Of a stretch of DNA of 64,000 nucleotides, positions 1-7,733 are shown one piece after another. Positions within the stretch are counted from its first letter, which is position 1. Every line of letters starts with the position of its first letter. The position numbers were made by a program, and so were the translations under genes. The notes under the pieces were generated by a model. It did no database searches. It was not told the origin of the DNA and saw only the letters and a program-made list of their open reading frames with translations. The stretch lies in NCBI GenBank assembly GCA_017792465.1, contig CP051234.1, positions 932,606 to 996,605 of the forward strand. Reading direction: 5' to 3'. This DNA comes from Filomicrobium sp. GTDB taxonomy: Bacteria; Pseudomonadota; Alphaproteobacteria; Rhizobiales; Hyphomicrobiaceae.

Positions 1-2
1 CT

Positions 3-767
3 GTCGCTGAACGTGGATTGGATGCCGCGTCCCACCCCCAGATGTCGGCCGATCTTCTCGCTCCTGGCTCTGTCGTCTTCATCAAGCCGACCGATCTTCA
101 GCGCGGAGGAAGCATTACGCAATGGTGGCAGTACCGGCGCGGCGCCAACTGGCGCCACCCCGAGGGTCCGGGCAGTTCGATTGTCGGGAAGGACAATCAC
201 CCCGTCGTCCATGTCACGTTTGAGGACGCTGAGGCCTACGCGAAATGGCGCGGGCACAGTCTGCCGACCGAGGCGCAATGGGAATTTGCGGCGCTTGGAG
301 GGCTAAGCGCCGATCATGACTGGACGAAGCCTTATGACAAGGCGGGCAAGCCGGGGGCCAACACCTGGCAAGGCTACTTCCCGTTGTTGAACACGATGGA
401 GGATGGCTTCGAGGGTACGGCGCCAGCGGGCTGCTTCAAAGCCAATGGCTATGGCTTGCAGGACATGCTGGGCAACGTTTGGGAGTGGACGCGAGACTGG
501 TATGTGCCGGGCCACCCCCGCAAAGAAGGCGTCCAGAGCAATCCGACCGGTCCAGACCGCGGACTGATGAAGGCGCTTGCTCCGGCCCAAATTGCCAGAC
601 GCGTCATCAAGGGCGGGTCCTATCTGTGCGCGTTCAACTACTGCAGCCGTTACCGCCCTTCAGCCCGCCAACCGCAGGAAGCCGACCTGGGCGCAGCGCA
701 CCTCGGCTTTCGAACGGTATTCGTCCAACCAGCAGAAGAGGAACAGGCGCTAAGCACAGCAAAGTGA
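3..767 (+). CDS. Formylglycine-generating enzyme (sulfatase-modifying factor), 5' end outside window
   Basis: The reading frame is open from the first bases, so the N-terminus lies upstream and only about 255 residues are seen. FGE-sulfatase family motifs occur in order: HPVVHVTFEDAEAYAKW, LPTEAQWEFA, GNVWEWTRDWY and RVIKGGSYLC. The two cysteines that bind copper and do the oxidation in true FGE proteins (human Cys336 and Cys341, five apart) are kept as LCAFNYC, with codons at 627 and 642. That argues for a genuine FGE rather than one of the many cysteine-lacking family members. Known role of the family: O2-dependent conversion of the sulfatase active-site cysteine to formylglycine. The next gene, 147 bp downstream, is a sulfatase with a suitable cysteine and is the likely client. 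Confidence 0.9.
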   Translation, partial: VAERGLDAASHPQMSADLLAPGSVVFIKPTDLQRGGSITQWWQYRRGANWRHPEGPGSSIVGKDNHPVVHVTFEDAEAYAKWRGHSLPTEAQWEFAALGGLSADHDWTKPYDKAGKPGANTWQGYFPLLNTMEDGFEGTAPAGCFKANGYGLQDMLGNVWEWTRDWYVPGHPRKEGVQSNPTGPDRGLMKALAPAQIARRVIKGGSYLCAFNYCSRYRPSARQPQEADLGAAHLGFRTVFVQPAEEEQALSTAK

Positions 768-914
768 CATCTGAACGAAGCCACCGGGGTCGGATCGTTG
801 CGGACAGATTCGATCAATCGCTGTCGAAATTTTCGGTCACGAAGGAGGAAATAGTTTTTCAGCACGAATAAGAGGCTACCAAGCGGGGAAGCTTGGACCT
901 GGAGGAAACGAAAC

Positions 915-2513
915 ATGCTTCAAATTTGTTCTAGAGCGTTAGCGGCGTCGTTTTTAAGCGCCGCGATATTGGCGAGCTCTGCAGCGCCCGATGCTGCATT
1001 CGCCCAAGACAAAAAGCCCAATATCCTCGTGATCTGGGGTGATGACATCGGGACCTGGAATATCAGCCAGAGAAATCTGGGAATGATGGGCTATCGTACG
1101 CCCAACATCGATCGCATCGCCAAGGAAGGCGTGGCCTTTACCGACTACTACGCCCAACAAAGTTGCACGGCTGGCCGGGCGGCTTTCATCGGCGGCAACG
1201 TGCCTGTCCGCACTGGCATGACGAAGGTTGGACTGCCTGGCGCCGAGCAGGGCTGGCAAAAGACCGACGTCACGATGGCCACCGTTCTCAAGAGCCAGGG
1301 TTACGCAACCGGCCAGTTTGGCAAGAACCACCAAGGCGACCGCGACGAGCATTTGCCGACCATGCACGGCTTCGATGAGTTTCTCGGCAACCTCTATCAC
1401 CTGAATGCAGAAGAAGAGCCGGAAAACCGAGACTACCCAGGAAAGATGCAACTCGCCAACGGCAAGACGTTCCGCGATCAATTCGGTCCGCGCGGCGTCA
1501 TCCACTCGTGGGCCAACGAAGATGGAACGCAGAAGATCGAAGATACCGGTCCTTTGACCAAAAAGCGGATGGAAACGATCGACGACGAGACCGTCGCGGC
1601 GGCCAAAAAGTTCATCACGGCGCAGCACGATGCCGGCAAGCCGTGGTTCGTCTGGTGGAACGGCACGCGGATGCATTTCCGTACGCATGTCAGGGACGAC
1701 CATTCCGGCCTCTCGGGTCCCAGTGGCAACGAGTATCACGACGGTATGGTTGAGCACGACATGAATGTCGGTGAGCTGCTCAAGCTGGTTGATGACCTCG
1801 GCATCGCCGACAACACCATCGTGATGTATTCGACCGACAACGGCCCGCATTACAACACTTGGCCTGATGCCGGTACGACTCCCTTCCGCAGCGAGAAAAA
1901 CTCCAACTGGGAAGGCGCCTATCGCGTCCCGGCCTATGTCCGCTGGCCTGGAAAATTCCCGGCAGGAACCGTGCTCAACGGCATCGTTGCACACGAAGAC
2001 TGGCTGCCGACCTTTGCTGCAGCAGCCGGAGCGACCGACATCAAAGAGAAGTTGCGCAACGGAGTCGAACTCAACGGTCGTAGTTACAAGAACTACATCG
2101 ATGGCTACAACATGCTCGACTATCTGTCCGGCAAAACCGAAGAGTCGCCGCGGCATGAATTCTGGTATGTCAACGATGATGGTCAGGTCGTTGCAGCACG
2201 CTACGACGATTGGAAGGTCGTCTTCCTCGAAAACCGCGGGCGAGCCTTCGAGGTCTGGCGCGAGCCGTTTACCGAACTGCGCGTCCCATTGGTGTTCAAC
2301 CTACGCCGGGATCCGTTTGAAAAAGCCCAGCACAACTCGAACACCTATAACGACTGGGTCCTGGATCGTGCCTTCGTCATCGTTCCAATTCAGGCGTTGG
2401 CGGCGAAATTCCTTCAGACCATGAAGGAGTATCCGCCAGCTCAAGAACCAGGCTCGTTCAACCTGACGGCAATCGAAGAAAAGCTGAAAGCCGGAATGGC
2501 TGGCAGCAACTGA
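915..2513 (+). CDS. Secreted type I sulfatase (arylsulfatase family)
   Basis: A 532-residue alkaline-phosphatase-superfamily sulfatase. The N-terminus has a signal peptide with a likely cut after AFA at residue 30. Metal-binding aspartates are seen at WGDD (residues 41-44), and STDNGPH further on supplies another D-N pair. The modification motif is CTAGR with Cys84, the CxAxR variant of the usual CxPxR, which FGE enzymes also accept. A strong ribosome site (GGAGGAAACG) precedes the ATG. Hydrolysis of a sulfate ester in the periplasm is inferred; the substrate cannot be read from sequence. The FGE gene just upstream on the same strand makes a modifier-client pair. Confidence 0.92.
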   Translation: MLQICSRALAASFLSAAILASSAAPDAAFAQDKKPNILVIWGDDIGTWNISQRNLGMMGYRTPNIDRIAKEGVAFTDYYAQQSCTAGRAAFIGGNVPVRTGMTKVGLPGAEQGWQKTDVTMATVLKSQGYATGQFGKNHQGDRDEHLPTMHGFDEFLGNLYHLNAEEEPENRDYPGKMQLANGKTFRDQFGPRGVIHSWANEDGTQKIEDTGPLTKKRMETIDDETVAAAKKFITAQHDAGKPWFVWWNGTRMHFRTHVRDDHSGLSGPSGNEYHDGMVEHDMNVGELLKLVDDLGIADNTIVMYSTDNGPHYNTWPDAGTTPFRSEKNSNWEGAYRVPAYVRWPGKFPAGTVLNGIVAHEDWLPTFAAAAGATDIKEKLRNGVELNGRSYKNYIDGYNMLDYLSGKTEESPRHEFWYVNDDGQVVAARYDDWKVVFLENRGRAFEVWREPFTELRVPLVFNLRRDPFEKAQHNSNTYNDWVLDRAFVIVPIQALAAKFLQTMKEYPPAQEPGSFNLTAIEEKLKAGMAGSN

Positions 2514-2538
2514 TATTGCCATCGGCATCAAGGGCGAG

Positions 2539-2560
2539 CGGGGCCAGACATGCGGCCCCG
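2539..2560 (+). terminator. GC-rich hairpin after the sulfatase gene
   Basis: A 7-bp perfect stem (CGGGGCC/GGCCCCG) with an 8-base loop begins 25 bp after the sulfatase stop. There is no T run after it, so it is a weak candidate for a terminator or mRNA 3' stabiliser. Confidence 0.3.
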
Positions 2561-2711
2561 TCACCGAGACCCTTCACTACGAATATTTTGAGAACAGTTT
2601 CCGAGTCCGGCCCCGCTGCGGGAAAATTTTGAGCGGTCGCCGGACCGGAATGGAGCCAAGGTGGAGCAGGCGCGTCAATCGGGCGGTTCAAGTCCCGTCC
2701 TGAAACGCGCT

Positions 2712-2722
2712 CCCCCCCCCCC
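2712..2722 (+). repeat. Homopolymer of 11 C
   Basis: Eleven consecutive cytosines lie 84 bp upstream of the start of the HAD-type phosphatase gene, in otherwise ordinary intergenic DNA. Such tracts can change length by slippage; whether this one affects expression is unknown. Confidence 0.7.
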
Positions 2723-2806
2723 GTGCCTGTCACAGTGCTTCCCCCCAGTACTGATGACGCCCACCTTGGCTCCGCTTCTTTATGGCTTAACACCGGAGTT
2801 CGTCGC

Positions 2807-3784
2807 ATGGTGCGAATGGGATCAATTGCCGTTGTGTTGCTAATGGCTGCAACGCAACTGGCCTTTGCAGGAGAAGACCTCGCCTCATGGCGGGACGGAC
2901 CTGTTAAGCAATCGATCATTGACTTTGTCGAGCGTGTGACGGCGGAGGGGTCTGCGGACTACGTACCGCCGGCTGAACGCATTGCCACGTTCGACAACGA
3001 CGGGACGCTATGGGCTGAAAAGCCCTTTTATTTTCAGCTCGCTTTTGCCTTGGACCGTGTGAAGGCGTTGGCGCCCAAGCATCCCGAATGGAAAGAGAAA
3101 GAGCCATTCGCGTCTCTGTTGAAAGGCGACCTCAAAACAGCGTTATCTGGCGGCGAACATGCCGTCGCCGCGATCATCATGGCTTCGCATGCGGGCATGA
3201 CGTCTGAAGAGTTCGAGCAAATCGCCTCTGACTGGATCGCCACGGCCAAGCACCCGAAAAGCGGCCGTCTCTACACCGAGATGATCTATCAGCCGATGCT
3301 TGAGCTCCTGAATTACCTGCGCTCAAACGGCTTTAAGACATTCATCGTTTCCGGTGGCGGGATCGAGTTCATGCGGCCGTGGACCGAGAAAGTCTACGGC
3401 ATACCGCCCGAGCAGGTCGTTGGCTCGAGCATCAAGACGAAATTTGAGCTGCGCGATGGCAAACCGGTTCTCGTCAGACTCTCTGAAATCAATTTCATCG
3501 ACGACAAAGCGGGTAAGCCGGTCGGGATCCAGATGCACATCGGGCGACGTCCAATCGCGTCCTTTGGCAACTCGGACGGCGACCTCCAGATGCTGCAATG
3601 GACGACGTCGGGAAGCGGCGCCCGCTTTGGTCTCATCGTTCATCACACCGATGGCGAACGCGAATGGGCCTACGACAAAGACTCACATGTCGGCAAACTC
3701 GAAGAGGCACTTTCCGAGGCGGCGAACAAAGGTTGGACCGTCGTCGACATGAAGAAGGATTGGGACGTTATTTTCCCGAAATGA
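2807..3784 (+). CDS. Secreted HAD-superfamily phosphatase
   Basis: About 325 residues. The ATG at 2807 is chosen because GGAG sits 8 bp upstream and it begins a clear signal peptide ending near FAG-ED; in-frame codons further upstream lack these. HAD motif I is present as FDNDGTLW (nucleophile and acid-base aspartates), followed by a cap region, motif II in TFIVSGGG, and motif IV-like SFGNSDGDLQML. The domain is of the phosphoserine-phosphatase-like type found in exported proteins. It probably removes phosphate from a small periplasmic substrate. It lies downstream of the sulfatase and could share an ester-scavenging role (inference). Confidence 0.85.
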   Translation: MVRMGSIAVVLLMAATQLAFAGEDLASWRDGPVKQSIIDFVERVTAEGSADYVPPAERIATFDNDGTLWAEKPFYFQLAFALDRVKALAPKHPEWKEKEPFASLLKGDLKTALSGGEHAVAAIIMASHAGMTSEEFEQIASDWIATAKHPKSGRLYTEMIYQPMLELLNYLRSNGFKTFIVSGGGIEFMRPWTEKVYGIPPEQVVGSSIKTKFELRDGKPVLVRLSEINFIDDKAGKPVGIQMHIGRRPIASFGNSDGDLQMLQWTTSGSGARFGLIVHHTDGEREWAYDKDSHVGKLEEALSEAANKGWTVVDMKKDWDVIFPK

Positions 3785-3873
3785 TTGATCCCCTAGTGGC
3801 TCTGAAAAGTAGCCATGAGGTGATGCGTGGCGCACATCGCCAATGAGCGCCTGGCAAGAATGGAGTGACAGCA

Positions 3874-4197
3874 ATGCAATACAAACTTGGTTGTCTGGCC
3901 CTGGGTGCCGCGCTCGGGCTCGGCTTATTAAACATGAAGCCGATCGAGACTTGGGTTCCAAAGCCTGCTTTGTCGCTGATCTCAATATCGCAAGCCGAAG
4001 CACGACCGCGTGGTCATGCCCGCCGTGAAGTTCGCCGCGTCTCGCGCCGAACAGCCAGACGAACAACCCGGCGTGTCGTCCGTCGCAGGTCGGTCGCCGG
4101 CTGCCCACTGCGCACGGGCTACTACTACTGCGGCGGCGTTTACTACCGTCCCATCACCGAGAACGGCACCACCGTCTACGTCGTCGTGAACCCCTGA
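3874..4197 (+). CDS. Small secreted Arg-rich protein of unknown function
   Basis: About 107 residues. GGAG at 3862-3865 points to the ATG at 3874. The N-terminus is a hydrophobic signal or anchor segment, the middle is strongly basic with many Arg residues (for example RRTARRTTRRVVRRR), and the C-terminus holds CPLRTGYYYCGG and an aromatic segment. No family was recognised with confidence. The basic stretch suggests binding to an anionic envelope polymer (inference). It lies 10 bp before the next small secreted gene and is probably co-transcribed with it. Confidence 0.65.
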   Translation: MQYKLGCLALGAALGLGLLNMKPIETWVPKPALSLISISQAEARPRGHARREVRRVSRRTARRTTRRVVRRRSVAGCPLRTGYYYCGGVYYRPITENGTTVYVVVNP

Positions 4198-4207
4198 GGA
4201 GTGTGAG

Positions 4208-4624
4208 ATGCTGAGAACGACTTCTTTGGCGAACCTTATGTTCGTTGCGCTTGCGTTGGTCGTGCCGCGTGGGCCGGCACTTGCTCAGGATGTCCTGCAA
4301 GCCTGCGAAACCGATATCGCAAATTATTGCAGTCAAGTGACACCCGGCCAGGGGCGCCTGCTGGCCTGCGCCTATGCGCATGAGGACAAGCTGTCTGACA
4401 GCTGCGATCAGGCGATCAGCGAAGCAGCCGATCAGCTCGATTGGTTTCTTCATGAAGTAAAGACGGCGATCGAGACTTGCGCGGTCGATATCGAGAAGCA
4501 TTGCTCCGAAGTCGCCGCCGGAGAAGGGCGGATCTATCGCTGTCTCAAGAAAAAGAAGGCTGAGCTCGATCCGGACTGCGGCGGCGTCGTTGAGGAAGTG
4601 ACCGCGCGCTTGATCAGCGAATAG
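4208..4624 (+). CDS. Secreted cysteine-rich (GLG1-like) repeat protein
   Basis: 138 residues with a signal peptide ending near ALAQD. Two repeats of the cysteine-rich Golgi-protein type (PF00839) follow: ACETDIANYCSQVTPGQGRL with later cysteines, then TCAVDIEKHCSEVAAGEGRI with YRCL and DPDC. The paired cysteines suggest disulfides in the periplasm. In Hyphomicrobiales such proteins are common and uncharacterised. GAGGAGTGTGAG precedes the ATG closely, and the gene follows the Arg-rich protein by 10 bp, so the two probably form one transcript. Confidence 0.8.
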   Translation: MLRTTSLANLMFVALALVVPRGPALAQDVLQACETDIANYCSQVTPGQGRLLACAYAHEDKLSDSCDQAISEAADQLDWFLHEVKTAIETCAVDIEKHCSEVAAGEGRIYRCLKKKKAELDPDCGGVVEEVTARLISE

Positions 4625-4889
4625 GAAGGTTTGCGGAGTGTGAAACTGAGGTCCGCAACTACTCCGCAGTCGCGTTCAACTCTTGCGGGGTAAACCGCCT
4701 CGCTTTCTTCGACGCACAGCTTCAGCCAAAAAGCCGGGCGGGAAATGGCTGTCGTCTTATTTGCCATGCCGGAGCCGTCCATGCTTGGATTGGGGTAAGA
4801 CTATCTGACCGCCGAGTGCTGCCGGGTTCGTCGACTGTGCGGCATCTTTCTTCATCGCCCGCATCGCGAAGTTCCGATAGCATGGCGCG

Positions 4890-5348
4890 ATGGATCTAGA
4901 GCGCGAACCTTTTTCATATCTGCAAGATCATGACGTCCCACCGTTTCAGGCTGGCGATGTGTTCACGGTCATGGATGCCAAATGTGCGTTGTGTTCGCGC
5001 GGTGCGGCGTGGATTGCGCGGCATGACAAAGCGCAGGAATTCACCATCATTCCGATGCAATCCGATGTTGGGCGTGCATTGTTCTCGCACTACGGCCTCG
5101 ATCCGGCCGATCCGCTATCTTGGCTCTACGTCGAAGACGGGCGTGCTTATAGTTCGCTCGATGCGTTGATCCGGGTCGGCGCGCGCCTGGGGGGATTTTG
5201 GAAGGTCCTCGGCCTGCTGCGCGTCCTGCCGGTCTCAGTGCAGGATGCCTTGTACCGGCTCGTTGCGCGAAATCGCTACCGGCTATTTGGAACCACCGAC
5301 ATGTGCGCTCTTCCCGATCCGCAAGTGCAAAAAAGGCTGCTGCGGTGA
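4890..5348 (+). CDS. DCC-family (DUF393) thiol-disulfide oxidoreductase-like protein
   Basis: 152 residues. The family signature near the start of the domain is seen as DAKCALCSRGA, the DxxCxxC form with both cysteines. It is followed by the usual middle region (DALIRVGARLGG) and C-terminal RYRLFG. The family is annotated as a thiol-disulfide oxidoreductase, but its reaction has little experimental support. No strong ribosome site is visible before the ATG. It overlaps the next gene by 4 bp (GTGA), so the two are translationally coupled. Confidence 0.85.
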   Translation: MDLEREPFSYLQDHDVPPFQAGDVFTVMDAKCALCSRGAAWIARHDKAQEFTIIPMQSDVGRALFSHYGLDPADPLSWLYVEDGRAYSSLDALIRVGARLGGFWKVLGLLRVLPVSVQDALYRLVARNRYRLFGTTDMCALPDPQVQKRLLR

Positions 5349-7003
5349 AAGTCCTCATTCTCGGCGGCTACGGTGTTTTTGGCGGGCGGCTTGCCGAGCT
5401 TTTGTCGGATATTTCAGAGCTTGAAATTGTCATCAGTGGGCGCAACCTCGAACGCGCTGAAGCCTATTGCGCGAGCTATCAGGGCTCAGCCGTCGTTCGG
5501 CCACTGCAGCTCGACCGTGACGACATCGTTGCGGCGCTGCAGGCCGAACATCCCGATCTCGTCGTCGATGCCTCCGGACCGTTCCAGGCTTACGGCGATA
5601 AACGCTACGACGTGATTTCCGCCTGCATTGCCGCCGGGGTCGACTACGTAGATTTTGCTGACGCGGCGGACTTTGTGTTCGGCGTCTCGAAGTTCGACGC
5701 GGACGCCAAGGCAGCCGGGGTTTCGGTTCTGTCCGGCGTCAGCAGTTTCCCCGTCCTGACGGCCGCCGTGCTTCGGCAAATGGCTACAACCATGGACATC
5801 GTCTCTGTTGAAGGTGGCATTGCGCCGTCGCCCTATGCAGGTATCGGGCTCAACGTCATGAAGGCGGTTGTCGGCTATGCCGGCGCGCCTGTGAAGCTTC
5901 TGCGAAACGGTGTGCAAACCCATGCGACGGGGCTCGCCGAAAGCTTGCGGTTTACAATCGCCGTGCCCGCGCGATTGCCTTTGCGCAACATTCATTTTTC
6001 GCTAGTGGACGTTCCAGATCTGCAAGTCATCCCGCCGGAACACCCTCACCTTCGCGATATCTGGATGGGTGCGGGGCCGGTTCCCGAAATTCTGCATCGC
6101 GCTTTGAACCTGCTTGCCAAGGCGCGCGCCACGTTCGGGTTGCCATCTTTCGCGCCCCTGTCCGGTCTGTTTTACCGGGTTTTGAACGTGATGAAATTCG
6201 GTGAGCATCGTGGCGGCATGTTTGTGCGGGCGCGCGGCCTTCGGGGCGGCCAAGAGGTCGAGCAAAGCTGGCATCTCTTGGCGGAAGGCGATGATGGGCC
6301 CTACATTCCGTCGATGGCGATCGAGGCCATTATCCGAAAAACTCTGGCGGGCAAGAAACCGGAGGCTGGCGCACGAGCTGCGACGCAAAAACTGCAATTA
6401 TCGGACTACGACCGTCTCTTTGAAAACCGATTGATCACGACCGGCTTTCGCAACAAACCGCTGGCAAGCGACCCGATCTACCGAAAAGTTCTCGGATCTG
6501 CATTCAACGAGCTGCCGATGCAGGTGAGGGCGCTCCATGACAGTACCGAAACGCGCCAATGGTCAGGTCGCGCTCAAGTGCGCCGCGGGTCGGGCATGAT
6601 GGCGAGGGCGATTGCGTGGATCATCGGTTTCCCGGAAGCCACGAGCGAGGTTCCGGTACGTGTCGCGCTCACCCCTGAGGCGCACGGGGAACGCTGGACC
6701 AGGGATTTTGGCGGCAAGGTCTTCTCTTCGTACCAGGAATGCGGGACGGGCAAGAACGACTATCTGATGATCGAGCGCTTCGGCCTCATCAGCATCGCAC
6801 TGGCTCTCGTGATGAAGAAAGATAGGTTGTATCTCATCCCGCGCCGGTGGTCGTTTATCGGCGTTCCCCTGCCCGGATTTCTTCTCCCGCGCGGACAAAC
6901 GTACGAGACAGAACGCGACGGTCATTTCTGTTTCGATGTCGAGATCGCCGCGCCGTTGATTGGATTGATCGTCGCCTACAAGGGCGAGCTTCTGCCGGAC
7001 TAA
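5345..7003 (+). CDS. NAD(P)-binding saccharopine dehydrogenase-like protein with DUF4166 domain
   Basis: About 552 residues from the GTG at 5345, which overlaps the upstream stop and directly begins the Rossmann strand MKVLILGGYGVFGGRLAELL. Residues 1-350 resemble the saccharopine-dehydrogenase NADP domain, with VVDASGPFQAYG. After about residue 360 a DUF4166-type domain begins (IYRKVLGSAFNELPMQV) and runs to the end. The fusion with DUF4166 beside a DCC protein is a recurrent arrangement in proteobacteria. Substrate and reaction are unknown; true saccharopine dehydrogenase activity is unlikely. Confidence 0.82.
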   Translation: MKVLILGGYGVFGGRLAELLSDISELEIVISGRNLERAEAYCASYQGSAVVRPLQLDRDDIVAALQAEHPDLVVDASGPFQAYGDKRYDVISACIAAGVDYVDFADAADFVFGVSKFDADAKAAGVSVLSGVSSFPVLTAAVLRQMATTMDIVSVEGGIAPSPYAGIGLNVMKAVVGYAGAPVKLLRNGVQTHATGLAESLRFTIAVPARLPLRNIHFSLVDVPDLQVIPPEHPHLRDIWMGAGPVPEILHRALNLLAKARATFGLPSFAPLSGLFYRVLNVMKFGEHRGGMFVRARGLRGGQEVEQSWHLLAEGDDGPYIPSMAIEAIIRKTLAGKKPEAGARAATQKLQLSDYDRLFENRLITTGFRNKPLASDPIYRKVLGSAFNELPMQVRALHDSTETRQWSGRAQVRRGSGMMARAIAWIIGFPEATSEVPVRVALTPEAHGERWTRDFGGKVFSSYQECGTGKNDYLMIERFGLISIALALVMKKDRLYLIPRRWSFIGVPLPGFLLPRGQTYETERDGHFCFDVEIAAPLIGLIVAYKGELLPD

Positions 7004-7128
7004 ATTATTGCGAATTCGTGGCGCTGAGCGGCCAGTTTCGGTCGGCACCCAGACATTGCATTGTCTCTCGCGGTTCGTTTGCCAGTCAAATGGCATCACC
7101 ACCGTCTACCGACAACAACAGCCGGCCG

Positions 7129-7614
7129 CTATCGGTTGCGCGTCAAGATCGACGAGAAGCCCCGGTTGATCGTGTGGTTGATGAAGGTGTTTAGCACAGC
7201 CTTGCTGACCGCCTGCCCCATGATGCTGGTGACACTCGGATTGTCTTGCGATTTGGCGGCATTGCCGGCTTGACGGGACGCTGGTTCGGCTTGGCGGTCG
7301 ATTTTCGCGACTGCCATGCTATCGGTGCCGGACCCATCCTTGTTCGCGCTCGACCTAGCGTGACGCTCGACTCTGCGGTTGAGTGAGGCTTTCGGGCAGT
7401 GCTCGCAAATGTGGTCCATGATGCAGTCGATCTCGCCGACCTCGGTGCAATAGTGCACGATGATCGACGCCGCGTAACGATTGATCTCGATGGATTTGAC
7501 GCCGTCGAGCGAGCCGACTTTTTTCTCGATCAAATTCGCCAACTGATCGTCGCGGCGCAAAGCTTCAATCTTGAATCGGACGCGGCCTGGAATGTGGTGA
7601 ACACAGGAAACCAT
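7129..7614 (-). CDS. HMA-like metal-associated protein, last gene of the fez-type (ferrosome) operon
   Basis: About 161 residues. GGAGGAA lies just before the ATG at 7614; the in-frame TTG at 7629 would overlap that ribosome site. Residues 4-70 form a ferredoxin-like HMA_2-type domain opening with HHIPGRVRFKI; it lacks the CxxC of copper HMA domains. The rest is polar, and a C-terminal segment (SVTSIMGQAVSKAVLNTF) could be an amphipathic helix. It is the distal gene of a six-gene run whose content matches fez operons, which carry HMA-like proteins next to the P1B-6 ATPase FezB. A role in shaping or loading an iron compartment is inferred from that context. Confidence 0.75.
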   Translation of the reverse strand: MVSCVHHIPGRVRFKIEALRRDDQLANLIEKKVGSLDGVKSIEINRYAASIIVHYCTEVGEIDCIMDHICEHCPKASLNRRVERHARSSANKDGSGTDSMAVAKIDRQAEPASRQAGNAAKSQDNPSVTSIMGQAVSKAVLNTFINHTINRGFSSILTRNR

Positions 7615-7733
7615 TTCGACTTCCTCCAATTTTCCCCATCGACTTTACATAGCATTTTTCATGCCAGTAAGACAATCAATATGGACCAGTGCGCGACTGA
7701 GTTCTGCTGTTGTGTCCAACTCGCGACCATGGG

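Noticed and set aside
954-2156. Long open frame on the minus strand opposite the sulfatase gene (400 codons)
   Set aside because: It is fully antisense to a gene with clear motifs, lacks a ribosome site and encodes no recognisable protein.
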